Origin: Punctularia strigosozonata HHB-11173 SS5
Lineage: Eukaryota; Basidiomycota; Agaricomycetes; Corticiales; Punctulariaceae
Length of the DNA: 64,000 nt
Assembly (NCBI RefSeq): GCF_000264995.1
Contig: NW_006767444.1
Coordinates: 160,082 to 224,081 of the forward strand
Direction of reading: 5' to 3'
Shown: piece after piece, positions 1 through 11,376 of the stretch
Position numbering within the stretch: position 1 is the first letter of the stretch
Layout: each line of letters opens with the position of its first letter
Position numbers and translations under genes: made by a program
Notes under the pieces: generated by a model
The model's database searches: none
What the model was told of the DNA's origin: nothing
Seen by the model: the letters and a program-made list of their open reading frames with translations, nothing else

Positions 1-651
1 GGCGGCATGGTCTGCGCCGAAGGATCCAAGAGAGCACCCAACCAGTGCATCGCTGTGCTCTTCGAGACGGAAGATTCTAGTGTCCATCCTACGAACGCGT
101 CTGAATACATACCACTATCGATGGTTCGCTTCCACGCATGGCCCCTGATGTGTGGGCCACGCTCAATCACCTCGGTCTGATTCAGGCGAGTGGATCTAAG
201 ACTCAAGTTACACACTCCAGATACTCCCGTGAGCTATGGTGAGATCCCGGTCATGGTCCCGGTTGGTGTATTGAATGTATCCAAGGTGTTCCTTAAAATG
301 CGCATCTCGCTCCCTCGGGCAATCGAGCTCTTGTCATTCAATTCTTCAGTCGGTACCCCGCGCAGCGCGAGGCTCTATCGGAAACTCGTCTCCGAGCCAT
401 TGTGCACCCGAACGCGTGATATATCGTTGGCACATTCATCCGAGTTCCTGAAGAATGGACATGAGCGGGATCGTACATCCAGCTTTCTGGGAGTTTCGTG
501 TTAAACGGGCGGAGTGCTCGGAGTACTCGCAGGGTCACCCCCCTATCTCCGTGGCATCCCACCTTGGTTATAAGGTGCGAGTGTACTGTACGGTACGTTA
601 CAAAACTTCTCGAACCGTGTAAGCGGCGTCTTCGAAGACTCATATCGTCGT
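1..651. other. Unassigned sequence upstream of the first gene
   Basis: No open frame here resembles a known protein. A stretch ending just before 663 looks like a possible intron end (pyrimidine-poor, ending in ACACAG), so part of this segment may be 5' exons or leader of the following gene. No repeat or RNA gene was seen. Confidence 0.3.
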
Positions 652-3382
652 ATGCATTCTCTTACACAGAACGACTCCACGTATCCTCCGACGGGCTTCT
701 CCAACGATGATATAGGCGACTTCGATGGATTGTCCTACGTAGCCGAATCAGACGATACTGAGGACAATCGACTTGGACCCGGCTCTACAGTAGATGCGTT
801 CCTTTTCCGTATGGTTAGGGGATTAGGACGTGCAGTGAGAAGATCAGCCCCGGCGATTGATTATGACGATGTGTCATGCAACAGTGCTCCGGCCACTCCC
901 GTCGACATGGACCAACTTTCCTACATCACTACCTCTAGCGACACCGAGGATGGACGTTTGGGACCGGGGCATTCCCTAGACGCCCTTCTCGGCGCAGCCG
1001 GACGCAAGATCGAACGAGTGTTGGCCCGGGCATGCGCAAGTTGGGGCCTTACCCCGCACACAGATGTGTCGCGTGCATTCCGCCGCATAGCAACACGAAA
1101 AAGCCTGAATGCCACCTCAGGTCCTTGCCAGCATTATTACTTCATCGAAATGCTCCGAGATGTTTCCGGTACGAGCATGCCTATCGAACGTATTGAATTG
1201 GATTTTCCAATTTCCTCAAATCACTTGTGACGGTTGCGGAGATGCATTCGCTCTATCATTGATGAAGACACCGGAGGTACAAGAACTGTGTTCCAAGCTA
1301 GTTCATCGTCTCCGGTAGGTTGACGCATTTCGACCGGCTTTCGGTAACTTACGATATGGTTCATCTATATAGGAGTCGAAACCCATCCTCCTCCTTGATG
1401 GCTATCAACTACGTGATTGCTCTCGTAGTATTCCACGAACGCTTTAAGGAGGAGTTTACCGCACGCGGGGTGGGAGCGCTCCTTACAGAGATCATGGGCA
1501 ACATTCAATTGCAACGATCACGAAGACGGGACGCTGTCCTCCTTGCTCCGGCATACCGGGCGCTCGTTTGCCTCAGCGACTCCGTATCATTGAACCATAT
1601 GAAACAGCTTCTATCCCTGGATCATGCGGTCGACATCACTTCCCTGAACGCTCAGCTTCGGCTCCCAGTCCAACGACTGGCGGAACTGTCAATGCATAAC
1701 AAGTTACATATCAATGCCCTATTAACGGCCACACGGCAAGTCTTACCACTGATGCTCACTTCATCTATGAGCTGACCTGCATTTTCAGGACCGCTCGTGA
1801 GCGAGTCCTTGCAATGAGCTGCCTTATTCCCTGTCTTGTCATGACCAGTGCTGCAGTGACCATCAACGATACACTCGGAATTTTTTCGGTCCATGTTGTC
1901 GAGTCGTTGTGGCGAACCCTTAACGCATGTGACGATCCTGTCTTCAGGTCACTCTTGGAGAAGTTCTTGCATATCGTGTATGCAGACTGGGCATGGACAC
2001 TTCATACACGTGCATTCCTGACCTTCTGGAAGCCGTTGATGCACCTCAGGTATGCAGCTCATCTGTCTCTCGCGATATATATACCATTGCAATATCAGCG
2101 CTAGGGATCCGCGATACTTGCAGCATGGAACCGCTTCATACGAGGTCCTTGAAGCAATTGCTGCCGTGCACGAGCGCAGTTGGGACAATCCTCGGGAGTA
2201 TGCGGCCATACTGAGGATGTCTGCCGAGGATCGAGGCTCCTGTCTCTCCGCCTCGATGTGTGATGATACCCATCCCTTGTCTCGCCTGGACCGACTTTGG
2301 AGGCATCCGTTGATCGTAATGCACACCGAATTCGTTCAAGAACGAGCTATGTCGGCTTCCGAGGGTTGGCACTCAAGGCGCATACGACGAGCTATACCCT
2401 TGGATCGTACGAATAGCCTCTGTGGAAAGATCCTTGATATCCTGATATCGTGAGTCGTCATCGTCAGTATGCTTTAGAGAGATAAGACGCTAAAATATGT
2501 CTTCACAAAGAACAGATCTATCCCAGCCGTTCGAGACGACCATGTACCACATCCGGTTCATTCTACCCTGGTGGGATGACCATGCTCGGACAACATTGTT
2601 TGGAAAGTTACAGGACTCGCCTTGGAAAGCACCCACGCAGCTTGCGCAATGGCTGCTCCAGAGCCAGAGCTCCCGGGTGCTGGATACGCACGCATCTCAC
2701 GACAACCTGTTGTGCACCGGCATAGTCCTTGGAAGGGTTGTCGGGAGTGACAGCAACGAGATCGGGGTAAGTTCCCATAAAACGTGGTTCTCAACGATCG
2801 GACCATGACATCGAGGAGTAGGCATTCTACGATCATTACCGCAACCCTCTTCCTTCCCCTAGACTTTATCACGGCGATTCCCGCTATGCTCGTCTCGTGG
2901 CACCTTATAGAGGTGTTGCGCACCTCCGTTGGGTTGCAACGAAAGATATCCCAGGTCGATATATGCCCGTTCCGATGCCACCGTGCATGATGGATCGCAC
3001 ATGCTACGTTGGACAGATTCGTCGAGTCGACGAGATAGACGAAGATGGCTGCCTACTCGTCCTTGCGGACAACCTCTCACCACTTGATGGGCAATCACAA
3101 TGGCGCGTTACGCAGGAACACGGCGAGCACCTGCATGTTCTGTGTGCGACTCATCCCCAGGCGGCTATTTACTGGGTTACATTGTCAGTGCACATATATC
3201 TCGCCGATCAGGAAGGATGTTGCTGATACCTCTGCAGAACCAGTATCGTCCACGTTTTCTCGTGCGCTAAGTTGCTGCTACCCCCCGAGAATAGGTTGCA
3301 GGACTTGCTGAAGTGCGAGTGCTGTGTCTGGGAGTCGCAACGGCATCAGTGGCAACACTCGGGTGATGATTGCCATTATTAG
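652..3382 (+). CDS. Hypothetical multi-exon protein, MYND-finger-like C-terminus
   Basis: I do not recognise the family. The first open stretch (652-1170) contains two copies of a short acidic motif, LSYVAESDDTEDNRLGPG and LSYITTSSDTEDGRLGPG, about 60 residues apart. Joining through introns near 1171-1241 and 1316-1371 gives a helical segment around 1372-1690 (NYVIALVVFHERFKEEFTAR); a further exon runs 2099-2450. A final intron at 3184-3237 joins an exon to a C-terminus ending CECCVWESQRHQWQHSGDDC, whose Cys/His spacing resembles the second half of a MYND zinc finger. Large proteins with C-terminal MYND-like fingers are common in Agaricomycetes, but the first zinc-ligand pairs are not evident here. 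Exon limits between 1690 and 2900 are uncertain, the start is only the first ATG of the first convincing exon, and two genes rather than one remain possible. Confidence 0.4.
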
Positions 3383-3991
3383 CGCCCAGCGAAGGAGGGG
3401 CTTGCCGAGGTTTTGAATAGCATGTAATATGTGTTCAATCGGACGAGAGGTCAGGCTCCAGTGCTCGAGCGAGCGCTAGCGCTCAACACTTATGAGCCGC
3501 TCGGAATGGATTCCCCGCAGTTCGCCGTTGCTCTTCGGCGGTGCTTTTTATACCAGGTCCTCGGAATTAAACCTAGAAATTAGGGATTTCCATCATCTTG
3601 AATGTGTTCACTCACCGCTGCGCACCCAGGGCATTAATGTATGCACAATCCTCGGCCGTGAAAGATCATTGAAGCCCCAATACTTGGAGAAAACGACCAG
3701 AGGAGCGGCCGACTGCGTTGTGTGTAATATCCTGTTCAGGGGATCCGCCGCCCCAATATAGCAATTTCCGCGCTCATCGGGAGAATCCGAGACCAGTCGG
3801 GTCGGGCGTCAGTACGTGTGTTTGTGACTGTCACAGCCGACGACCAGTCGGTGCCGTCCCCCATTGCACGCCCCTCTCTAAGACTCGTTGTAATGCAGCT
3901 TTGAACCATCGAATTTCCACCGCAAGCACCCACTCAGCGATATAAAAAAACACGTCCAGCAGACAAAAACCCGCTTCCTAATCACAACACC
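3383..3991. other. Intergenic, promoter of the first chromodomain gene
   Basis: No convincing gene. The segment separates the orphan gene from the chromodomain gene and holds that gene's TATA-like element close to its ATG. Confidence 0.4.
3940..3947 (+). promoter_or_regulatory. TATA-like box
   Basis: GATATAAAAA lies about 50 nt before the ATG at 3992 and directly ahead of a short A-rich leader, a normal position for a fungal TATA element. Confidence 0.45.
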
Positions 3992-4393
3992 ATGGCTCGG
4001 GCAAGCAAAGCCACGCCTGCTAGGAAGACGAGGTCATCGACCGCTGGCGCTACCACTCGCAGTCGGCGCCAGAGCGCAGCGTCTCGCAAGTCCGCGTCGC
4101 CGAGGAAGTCGGCGACCACGACGAACGCGAAGTCGCCCCGATCCAAGACGGGACCGAAAACAGGAGGGGAACTCTGGGAGATCACGGAGATCATTGGGGA
4201 GCGCGACGACATGTATCAGGTCCAATGGGCAGGCACGAACTCACGAACGGGCAAGCCGTGGGCGCCGTCGTGGGTGAGCAAGGAGGGCGTCTCCGCGGAG
4301 GAGCTCGTGCAGAAGTGGGAGGAGCAAAACAAGAAGCCCGCCCCACGGAAGAGTGCCTCTAGTGCTAGGCGTCGGTCTGGAAGGCGGTGGTGA
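3992..4393 (+). CDS. Small basic chromodomain protein
   Basis: This 133-residue protein has a Ser/Arg/Lys-rich N-terminal tail (about residues 1-58), a single chromodomain (about 59-112; ITEIIGERDDMYQVQWAG then PWAPSWVSKEGV and QKWEEQ), and a short basic C-terminus. Chromodomains bind methylated histone tails or nucleic acid; the basic tails suggest chromatin association, which is inference. It is paralogous to the chromodomain of the gene at 9272. A consensus donor (GTGAGT) overlaps the stop codon: whether or not the 59-nt downstream intron (4390-4448, with a CTAAC branch site) is removed, the frame ends in TGA, losing at most one residue. A TATA-like element precedes it. It is not next to integrase sequence, so it is not obviously a fragment of a chromoviral retrotransposon. 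Confidence 0.75.
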   Translation: MARASKATPARKTRSSTAGATTRSRRQSAASRKSASPRKSATTTNAKSPRSKTGPKTGGELWEITEIIGERDDMYQVQWAGTNSRTGKPWAPSWVSKEGVSAEELVQKWEEQNKKPAPRKSASSARRRSGRRW

Positions 4394-5023
4394 GTACCTG
4401 GTTTTACGACTGCCCGACTTCTAACAATAATCATCCCCACCCTCCCAGATTATTGCACCATGATTCCCCTATCGGCAATGGACGCAAGTTCTTGATGACG
4501 AAGTTCCCCCGTAGTTCGTTCGTCACGCGTACGAATGCTTTGCTTGCGCAGATATTGCTTTCGCCTCGAGGGGTCCCGCAGAAAATTATGTATCTACCCG
4601 CAAGCCCCTATGCTACACGACGTTCCAGGTTCGCAGGCGCGATGCACGCTCTACGAAGAGTCCGAGACCTCAAATGCCACCAGCGCTGGTTCCCGAAGGT
4701 GCACGGTTACGACATTGTTCTGGCCTGTTCTGGCTCTGAGACAATCAATCAACCAGTGCGCATTGGGTGGCCCGGGCAGCTATTGTTATCAACCCTCAGC
4801 CTTGCAATAGCTTGGATGTACAGGTGACAAAGCCACTCAAAAAACCAACAATAGTAAAGTATATTTCATCGGCATTGTTGATACGTCGTTTCGTAGCTCC
4901 TGTCTGATATAAAGGGCCTGCAAGGCGAAGCCTACGATAACTCATCGGGGCCGCTTATTTCTCCTTGCGCACATTCTTCCTACAGAGACTCACGCACGAC
5001 CGGCTCAACGCTTTCGTATCTAA
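4394..5023. other. Intergenic between chromodomain and kinase-like genes
   Basis: Open frames here have no recognisable content. The first part is the likely 3' UTR (with a possible UTR intron, 4390-4448) of the chromodomain gene; the last 120 nt carry a TATA-like element for the next gene. Confidence 0.4.
4906..4913 (+). promoter_or_regulatory. TATA-like box
   Basis: GATATAAAG about 110 nt before the ATG at 5024. Confidence 0.35.
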
Positions 5024-7460
5024 ATGCAGATCTCAGACACCCCTCGCAGCGATGCGTTTGATCTGCCTCTCGAAAGTTTACCGCTGCCACTCGATTTGAC
5101 ATCTGAAATAGTGAAGCAGGTTCGCAATATTCTTCAACGTCGCATGCCCGCGCTAATCCATGTGCAGGACATAGCATTGGAGATTGGCAGGGTTGAAAAG
5201 GTATATCGTGGCGTATGGACGACGAAAGGCATACCAGTTGCCATTAAATATGTTGAGGCTGTCAAACGCAAGGTCGATGACGAGCGAGTATGTCCCTCTC
5301 CAGCTCAATTCCAGGGAAACGCCCATGCCCACGCCCTGATATTCATCGACATTACCAGGAACACGAAGGCTCCATACGCGAACCAGTATCTCGTGATCGT
5401 GGCCGTCCTATATTCTCGCTTCGAAGATTATGGGGACGCAGAAGATCTGAGTCAAGCCATCGCCAGTCCCTCGGCAGTGCTGAACCACCATCCCATCCTC
5501 GACTGCTTCGAACGGTGTCGCGCTGGATTTCGCTTGACCATCCAAACATTTTACCCATGTACGGCGTCACCTACGATCCTGAAGGAACTGGTTTCTCCTT
5601 GGTTACACCCTACGTTCCTGAAGGAAGTCTAAGAGAATGGTACTCGGCGGAGGCGCGAAGGCCGCGCCATGACCGAGAGTTGCGCCAGAGACTGGTAGGC
5701 TACGTTACACGTCCTGCTCGTTGTTGCTGAGCATTGCGTGTAGATGGCGGAAGTAGCGTGTGGCTTGGCCCATCTGCACGAGAAGGGCATAGTGCATGGC
5801 GATATCAGGGCTGGTAAAGTGAGCGCGCCTTCCGGGGCGTGTCTTCTCTGTTTGAACCGAAATTTACGCGCCCAACGTCTTTCAGGTACTCGTAACGCAT
5901 TGTCGCGATGAAAGTCTCGGCACATACAAACTTCGCGCCTTGATCTGCGATTCTGGCTTTGGGGACAGCGGCGCATTGCGCTGGCGTGCATGGGAGCGCG
6001 AGGCTCCCGAACAGTTCACGAGGGAGTTTCGGGACGTTAAGAAGGAAGATCTTGAGGGGAGCCTTGCTGATAAGCGTTGTGACGTTTGGTCTTGGGGTAT
6101 GACTGTCGTTGTGAGTGGTCGTCTGGTGTGCCCATTCAGGCTTAGCATACTAACACGCGAGCACTCAGGAACTGTTCAGCGCTGAAGTCCCGTTCGCATC
6201 TTTGAACCAGGAGCAAGTCAAGAAGGCATTATTGGAGGATGATCTGTATGACTGGTGGCACATGGCCGCGCGGAACGCTCTCACCTTAGAGTTACAACAA
6301 ATACTCCCCTTCTGCTTTCAGAGAGATCCGCGGAAGCGGCCCACTATGCAAGACATACTCGGCGGTCTACGATACAGGCAGCCGAGGGCAGCGTACGTAA
6401 TGAGCGTCGGTATGGCATACACTCATCACGAATGACTGACGTCAGAGACCCTGTAGTCGTGGTCCTTCAACGGTCCCCAGAAGTCCGTCTGGCGATCGGA
6501 CAATGAATGGCACAGGGAGCATTCTTTTCTACGGTGAGCGTTGGCGCGTGGATTCTAGCGCGTTGCATCACTTAACCAGCCTACGTAGCCACGGTGGGCC
6601 GGACTGATTCTGTCCTGCGCCACCCCCTCCCCTCCGGTGCCCGATTTCTGAGTATTCAAGAGGGAGACGTCATCCTCGTTCCCCACCAGCCGCAAAGCAC
6701 CCCGTGGGTGTTCGGGAGACTGGTCCAAAGGGTGGGCAGGCCGCACCCACTTCTGCCGGGGAACTTTCTGAAACATCCTCAGTAAGTCATTGGGCATCCA
6801 CCTGCGAACGATCATGCTCATACGATTCTACCATAGAACCGAATACAACGATCAACGACATAAAGCCCAATTGCCTGTTGTTGGTGAGCACATCAGCCAG
6901 TGGGTTCCTGATTATGCCTTACGTCTCGGATGTCGGTAGCTACCAGCAGCGTGGGATACAAGAACAGATACGGGGACATCACGTTGCCAGATCAGCCGCT
7001 GCTGGTCACGACATGGCCGAATGGCGACGCCAAGTGCACGGGTTATCGGCTGAGATTCACGAAGGAGAGCGGCTTCTTCCCGGCGGATCATACACGATTA
7101 ATGTACGTTGGCTCTCGTCCTAGTCGTGATATGGTATTCACTTACGCTCAGTTCGGGACCACCCATATATGCCGAAGGAGGGCAACGACAATATTACCGT
7201 GAGTACCAATGCACCGCGTTGTTCGCTTGCAGACTAACTCCCGGCACTGTGAATTAGTGCAAGTCACTCGCAGCTTCTCGGGCGCGATTGTAACCCACAA
7301 TGCTGTGCCACCTGGACACGTCGTTGGCGTCACCAAAGCGCCAGAAAGAGGATTATGGACCTGGGAGCTTGAACGCTCCCGGAATCGCGACGGCGATGAG
7401 CCTATCATTTCTTCAGGGGCAACCGAGAGCGTTAACCTCGTTACGTTTGCTCAAGCGTAA
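5024..7460 (+). CDS. Degenerate protein kinase joined to SH3-like modules
   Basis: The N-terminal half has a protein kinase fold. VAIKYV gives the beta3 lysine, DHPNILPMYGV and GSLREWY follow, then VHGDIRAGKVLV (catalytic loop), CDSGFG (metal loop), REAPEQF (APE) and CDVWSWGM. Several key positions are unusual: the glycine loop keeps only one glycine (GRVEKVYRG), the alphaC glutamate position reads LRTVSRW, the catalytic-loop asparagine is lysine, and DFG is DSG. An Arg/Ser-rich insert of about 55 residues sits between beta3 and alphaC. Downstream exons encode an SH3-like domain (FLSIQEGDVILV ... GNFLK), a second one (GYRLRFTKESGFFPADHT), and a third block starting QVTRSFSG. Joining the two halves requires a donor GTAATG near 6398; the neighbouring GTACGT donor would instead end the kinase at 6506, leaving the SH3 block as its own gene. 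Likely a pseudokinase or weak kinase acting as a scaffold; substrates unknown. Confidence 0.6.
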
Positions 7461-7523
7461 CAGTCTTACTGAACTTTTTAATTATCATGAGTAACTGAAT
7501 AATTTAGATTTACGTCGAATTAT

Positions 7524-8616
7524 ATGATACTCAGTATAGCACAAGAATATGCAGCAAACCAAAGAGCGCCTCCAATCTCCACCACGTCAATTTCGTGCAT
7601 CCCTACCACTGAGGTGACATGGACACCTCGGAACGAGGAGATCATACAAGTTCTCGCGCGGCTCGCAGTCACTGATCCATCCCGTGAAGAAGCCGTGGTT
7701 GGTGAGTATAATTCGGGTTCGCGCTTCTCTCGCTTCCAGGGCACATCGTTCAGTAGTTGGAGGAGCAAAACAAGTGGGAGGTGACGTGAGCGATTGTTTC
7801 TGCGGATTCGTGGCGTCTGACGAATTGAGTGCACCCCTGCCCCAAATTTCCCTAGACGTCCTGCCAGGTGTTGGCAACGGTGCTGGAAGAATATTAGTGA
7901 GTTGCCGAGGTAGTATTCGCCATCCAATGATCATACTCATCCGGACTCGCCATTAGGCCGATGTACACTAGTCAACTGCACAAAAATGAATTGCCGTTTA
8001 TTGGTGAGTACGCCGGTGATACGAGTTTGGGCGTATTTCCCACCTTTGACGTTGGTAGTCGTCACCCGATTTCACGATCAGAACAGAGATAACGAGGAAC
8101 TGTGGCAAGGGGAAAAGGTAGTGATCACAGATGTTCCCGATACATGGCCGGTTGGGGACCACAAATGCACGGCGTATCGGCTGACACAAACGAAAGAGTC
8201 TGGCTACTTTCCGGCGGACTACGCGCGACCGATGTGCGTTTCTTCTCGTTGTTTAAATCGAGGTACTAGTACTCATTATGGTTCAGTTCGGGGCCTCGCA
8301 ACAATGACGACGACAAACCGAGGTGTTACAGTGAGCCTTAACGCTTGATATTGCCGGTATGAGATCCAGGGCCTGACGCGATATAGTGCAAGTCACTCGC
8401 AGCTTTTCGGGTGTGATTGACGCACACAATGAGCCGCAAGAGACAGTATTTTCCATGGGCGACATTCTCGGCTTTACTAAAGCGCCCGAGAAGGGACGAT
8501 GGACCGGGGATATTATACCTACCAGGAGTCGCGAAGGCAAAGATCCTCGGGCCGTCACTAGGGAGTTCGAAAACCATATGGTTGAGGTCCTGGACCCGTG
8601 GACTCCTTTGCACTAA
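7524..8616 (+). CDS. SH3-like module protein, tandem copy of the preceding gene's C-terminal half
   Basis: This gene repeats the last part of the gene before it without any kinase domain. The matching blocks are TKESGYFPADYARPM (compare TKESGFFPADHTRLM), QVTRSFSGVIDAHN (compare QVTRSFSGAIVTHN) and GFTKAPEKGRW (compare GVTKAPERGLW), each with introns at equivalent places and with its own stop codon. The N-terminal exons (7524-7696 and 7752-7901 or so) read EEIIQVLARLAVTDPSREE and a Gly/Leu-rich stretch with no clear counterpart. The ESG-aromatic-FPAD pattern is typical of the last strands of an SH3 fold, which binds proline-rich peptides. The start codon is the least certain point: the copy may be a functional paralogue or a decaying duplicate. 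Confidence 0.5.
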
Positions 8617-9271
8617 CTTGTTCCTATTCCTCTCGGACCCGCCCAAGCGTAGCGGGAAGATATACCTAGGCATGCGATCATCAGAAATGGGGTATACGAG
8701 CGAAGGCGTACTTGCGATTCGAAGTAAGTATTAGACCAGATGCCATCACATGCCCGACCTCGCAGTGGTGAGTGACTCGCCGTGGCAGCGAGTTCCGTCG
8801 CCTCGAAGCGCTACGGATCTAAACCCCTCTGAGATCAGGAGCGGCCTCACTAAACTTGGCGAGGGCGCCGCATGGCGGTACTTACTAGTTTGATCGCTCG
8901 AACTTACATCTGGGAGCACGGTTCTTTCAGATGATCGCGATATAAGAACGAATTGCGCAGCAAATTATGCCGTTAACCTGTCTGCTGCCGCAATAATGAG
9001 TGTAAGTCCACTTGCTTGCGCTCTAAGTATTGTCGCAAGGGTCGTCCTGTTCCTGATACCGTGTCATCCGGGGCCCAGAGCGGCGAGAAGCCAGCCACGA
9101 CGGCTTCTCGGGGCACGTGTCGCTGGCCGGGCTTCGCACTTCTCTTCTCATAGATCCCCGTGCGATATTCATACTTATGTACATATCACGTACGCGGAGG
9201 CTGCACGATGGGAGTGACCGGGGATCCGAGGGCACTTGTCTCTCCACCTTCCGCTGCCCTACCGCACCGAC
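8617..9271. other. Intergenic
   Basis: No recognisable gene. It separates the SH3-like copy from the second chromodomain gene. Confidence 0.4.
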
Positions 9272-10702
9272 ATGGCTCCCATGAAGCCAACCCATCGCCG
9301 CCGCCGCCGCCGCAAGCCGTGGACGACGACGAGGAAGAGCAGGCCGCACATGGACCCCGACTTCCACGAGGTCCAGGAGATTGTGGGCGAGGCCGACGAC
9401 GAGCGTGGCAAGTGGTATCTGGTAAGGTGGGTCGGCATTGATCCTGAAACGAACGCGCCTTGGCGGCCCGATTGGATCCATGAATGCGGTGTGTTCGCCC
9501 CCGAATGTCTCGAGAGGTGGGAGGTGGAGAAGGAGTCCAGTCTCTATAAGAGATCCTGTCTCCGTGAGTTCTCACTTGTCTTGCACTTGGATGTCATCCG
9601 GCTGTGAATATATGCGCTCACAAGTTGGATGTTTCGTTAAGGTATCACCATCCCGAAGCGAATACCTGGTCGTGCGCCGTTGTCGCTCCAAGATGATGCC
9701 AAACATGCCGCGGGGACCAATGTAAAAGAAGACGTACCCGCATCCACTCATCTTGACGGATACAGAGCCGGCGACGTCGGTATCCCCATCTTTTACGAGG
9801 GATGCTCAGAACAGCCTAAGAACTTTGCGATGGACATTGACCAAAAGCAGCACCGAGCCCCGGAATCGCACACAAGCGATGCAGCCGATCCCAGACCCCT
9901 GGAAGGTGACGGGTCTGATTCAGAGGAGGATGTCCTGCTCTACCCTTCAGACGACGGTGCGCATCCCTTGTTCTACCGCCATCCGCCATCGCAAAGTGAC
10001 GAAACAGAACTTTCAGAACTTTGCCAAGATCGCGCGGAAACCGGCGCCGACTTCGTCCTGGACGAGTTTGAGGCGCTCGTGCCGATCACTTATGCGCCTG
10101 TGTCGAACACTTCCGACCCGCCCGATCTCGTGGGTGGAGCCCTGACTCCATCACGACAAGGGAGCTGTGGCGCGTCGATGGCCAGCCAGGTCCCCCAGAA
10201 CTTCGACGGGGACCTTACAACGGTGATCCCCGCAGCGGCCATCGCGGTGCAGCCGTCCTTGAGCCCCGCCGGGCACGCTATATCTGCGCTGCCGGCACCC
10301 GTCATCGATTCCCAGCCGGTCAGACCCAGCACAACCACGGAAGGCGACGACCATTCGGTAGAGGTACAGGGATTACCCGTCGACGCGCTGCAGCTCCCCG
10401 ACGAGTCGGACTCGCTACTCTATCCGGATGAGGACACCCCCGACGAGGCCGACGCGAGCTCCCTGCACGCCATCACCACCGCCGCTACTACCACCTCCAG
10501 CGATAAGAACAACGACCCCGGTCTTGGCGCCGACTCTGGCGCCGTTGACCAGCATGGCATCCCTATCGAGCCTGCGCGGACGTCGGTGGCAGAGCGACCT
10601 CAGATCCATTTCTCATTCGGGCTCGGAGCGCGAGGCGCCGACTCTGATCCCTTTGGGTCCTCTTGGACGCCGCCCTTCTCCCAGCATCAACTCGTAGCCT
10701 GA
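9272..10702 (+). CDS. Chromodomain protein with long acidic tail
   Basis: Two exons (9272-9563 and 9642-10702) join in frame to give about 450 residues. Residues 1-25 are very basic (six arginines in a row); a chromodomain follows at about 30-88 (VQEIVGEADDERGKWYLVRW, then APWRPDWIHECGVF and LERWEVEK). The remaining 350 residues are acidic, low-complexity and rich in Asp, Glu, Ser and Pro, with the short motif DSLLYPDEDTPDEAD echoing the earlier DVLLYPSDDGAHP. The domain is clearly related to that at 3992, so the two genes look like old duplicates now separated by the kinase/SH3 pair. A histone-methyl or nucleic-acid reader role is known for the domain family; the role of the acidic tail is unknown. 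Confidence 0.7.
9297..9314 (+). repeat. CCG trinucleotide run in coding sequence
   Basis: A short pure CCG/GCC run encodes the arginine tract at the N-terminus of the chromodomain protein. Confidence 0.6.
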
Positions 10703-11376
10703 GTGCCTGGAAAACATGTGAGTATCGACGGGCCTCGGTTTTTCTTGCATTGGTTTCTTAAGTCAGGTGACGCAGATTGTACGAATACGACGGAGTCGAG
10801 TCTGCGGAACTGCTCTTTTTGATTTCTTGGTTCTACTGGCAACTAATGTCTGTCCGTAACTCTCGTCCGACCCGCTATCGTCGCGTCTCGTTCGCTGTGT
10901 ATGATCAAGTCGGGTGTCCTCCTGCTACTTCCGCGCTTCATCTCCTTGCTCTGAATTGTTGTTTGTTGTTTGTTGACATGCTCCTCGAACCTGTTGTCTG
11001 GACATGTTATATCATATCGTGTATTTTAACCATCCCCCGTATAGTCCCTAACTCGCGAATTTCCATCCTGTTTTGGAAGCTACGGATTTAGTAAGGCATT
11101 TGTTTACCTCGGGATCCGGATTTCGGGCGGACAATCTCATCGCGTATATGTACCCAAATTGTCGATACACATGATGAGTAGCATACAGGAAATGCTGTGT
11201 ATCTGCGAATATACCAACGCTATCTTGATGAAGGTCAAGAGGTCGTGCTACAGGCCCTTGGTGGCGTCACGGCTTCGTCTGCCACCTCGCTACGCTTCTT
11301 TGCATGCCGTTCTCCCACTACGCGATATAATTGACAACAACTACAAGGGGTCTCTCGGTCTATCTTTTGCGCGACC
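10703..11376. other. Intergenic upstream of EMC1
   Basis: Nothing recognisable as a gene. A weak GATATAAT element lies near 11324, about 50 nt before the EMC1 ATG. Confidence 0.4.

Noticed and set aside
3992-4393. Chromodomain gene as a retrotransposon fragment
   Set aside because: No integrase, reverse transcriptase or LTR sequence is nearby and the gene has its own promoter and complete frame.
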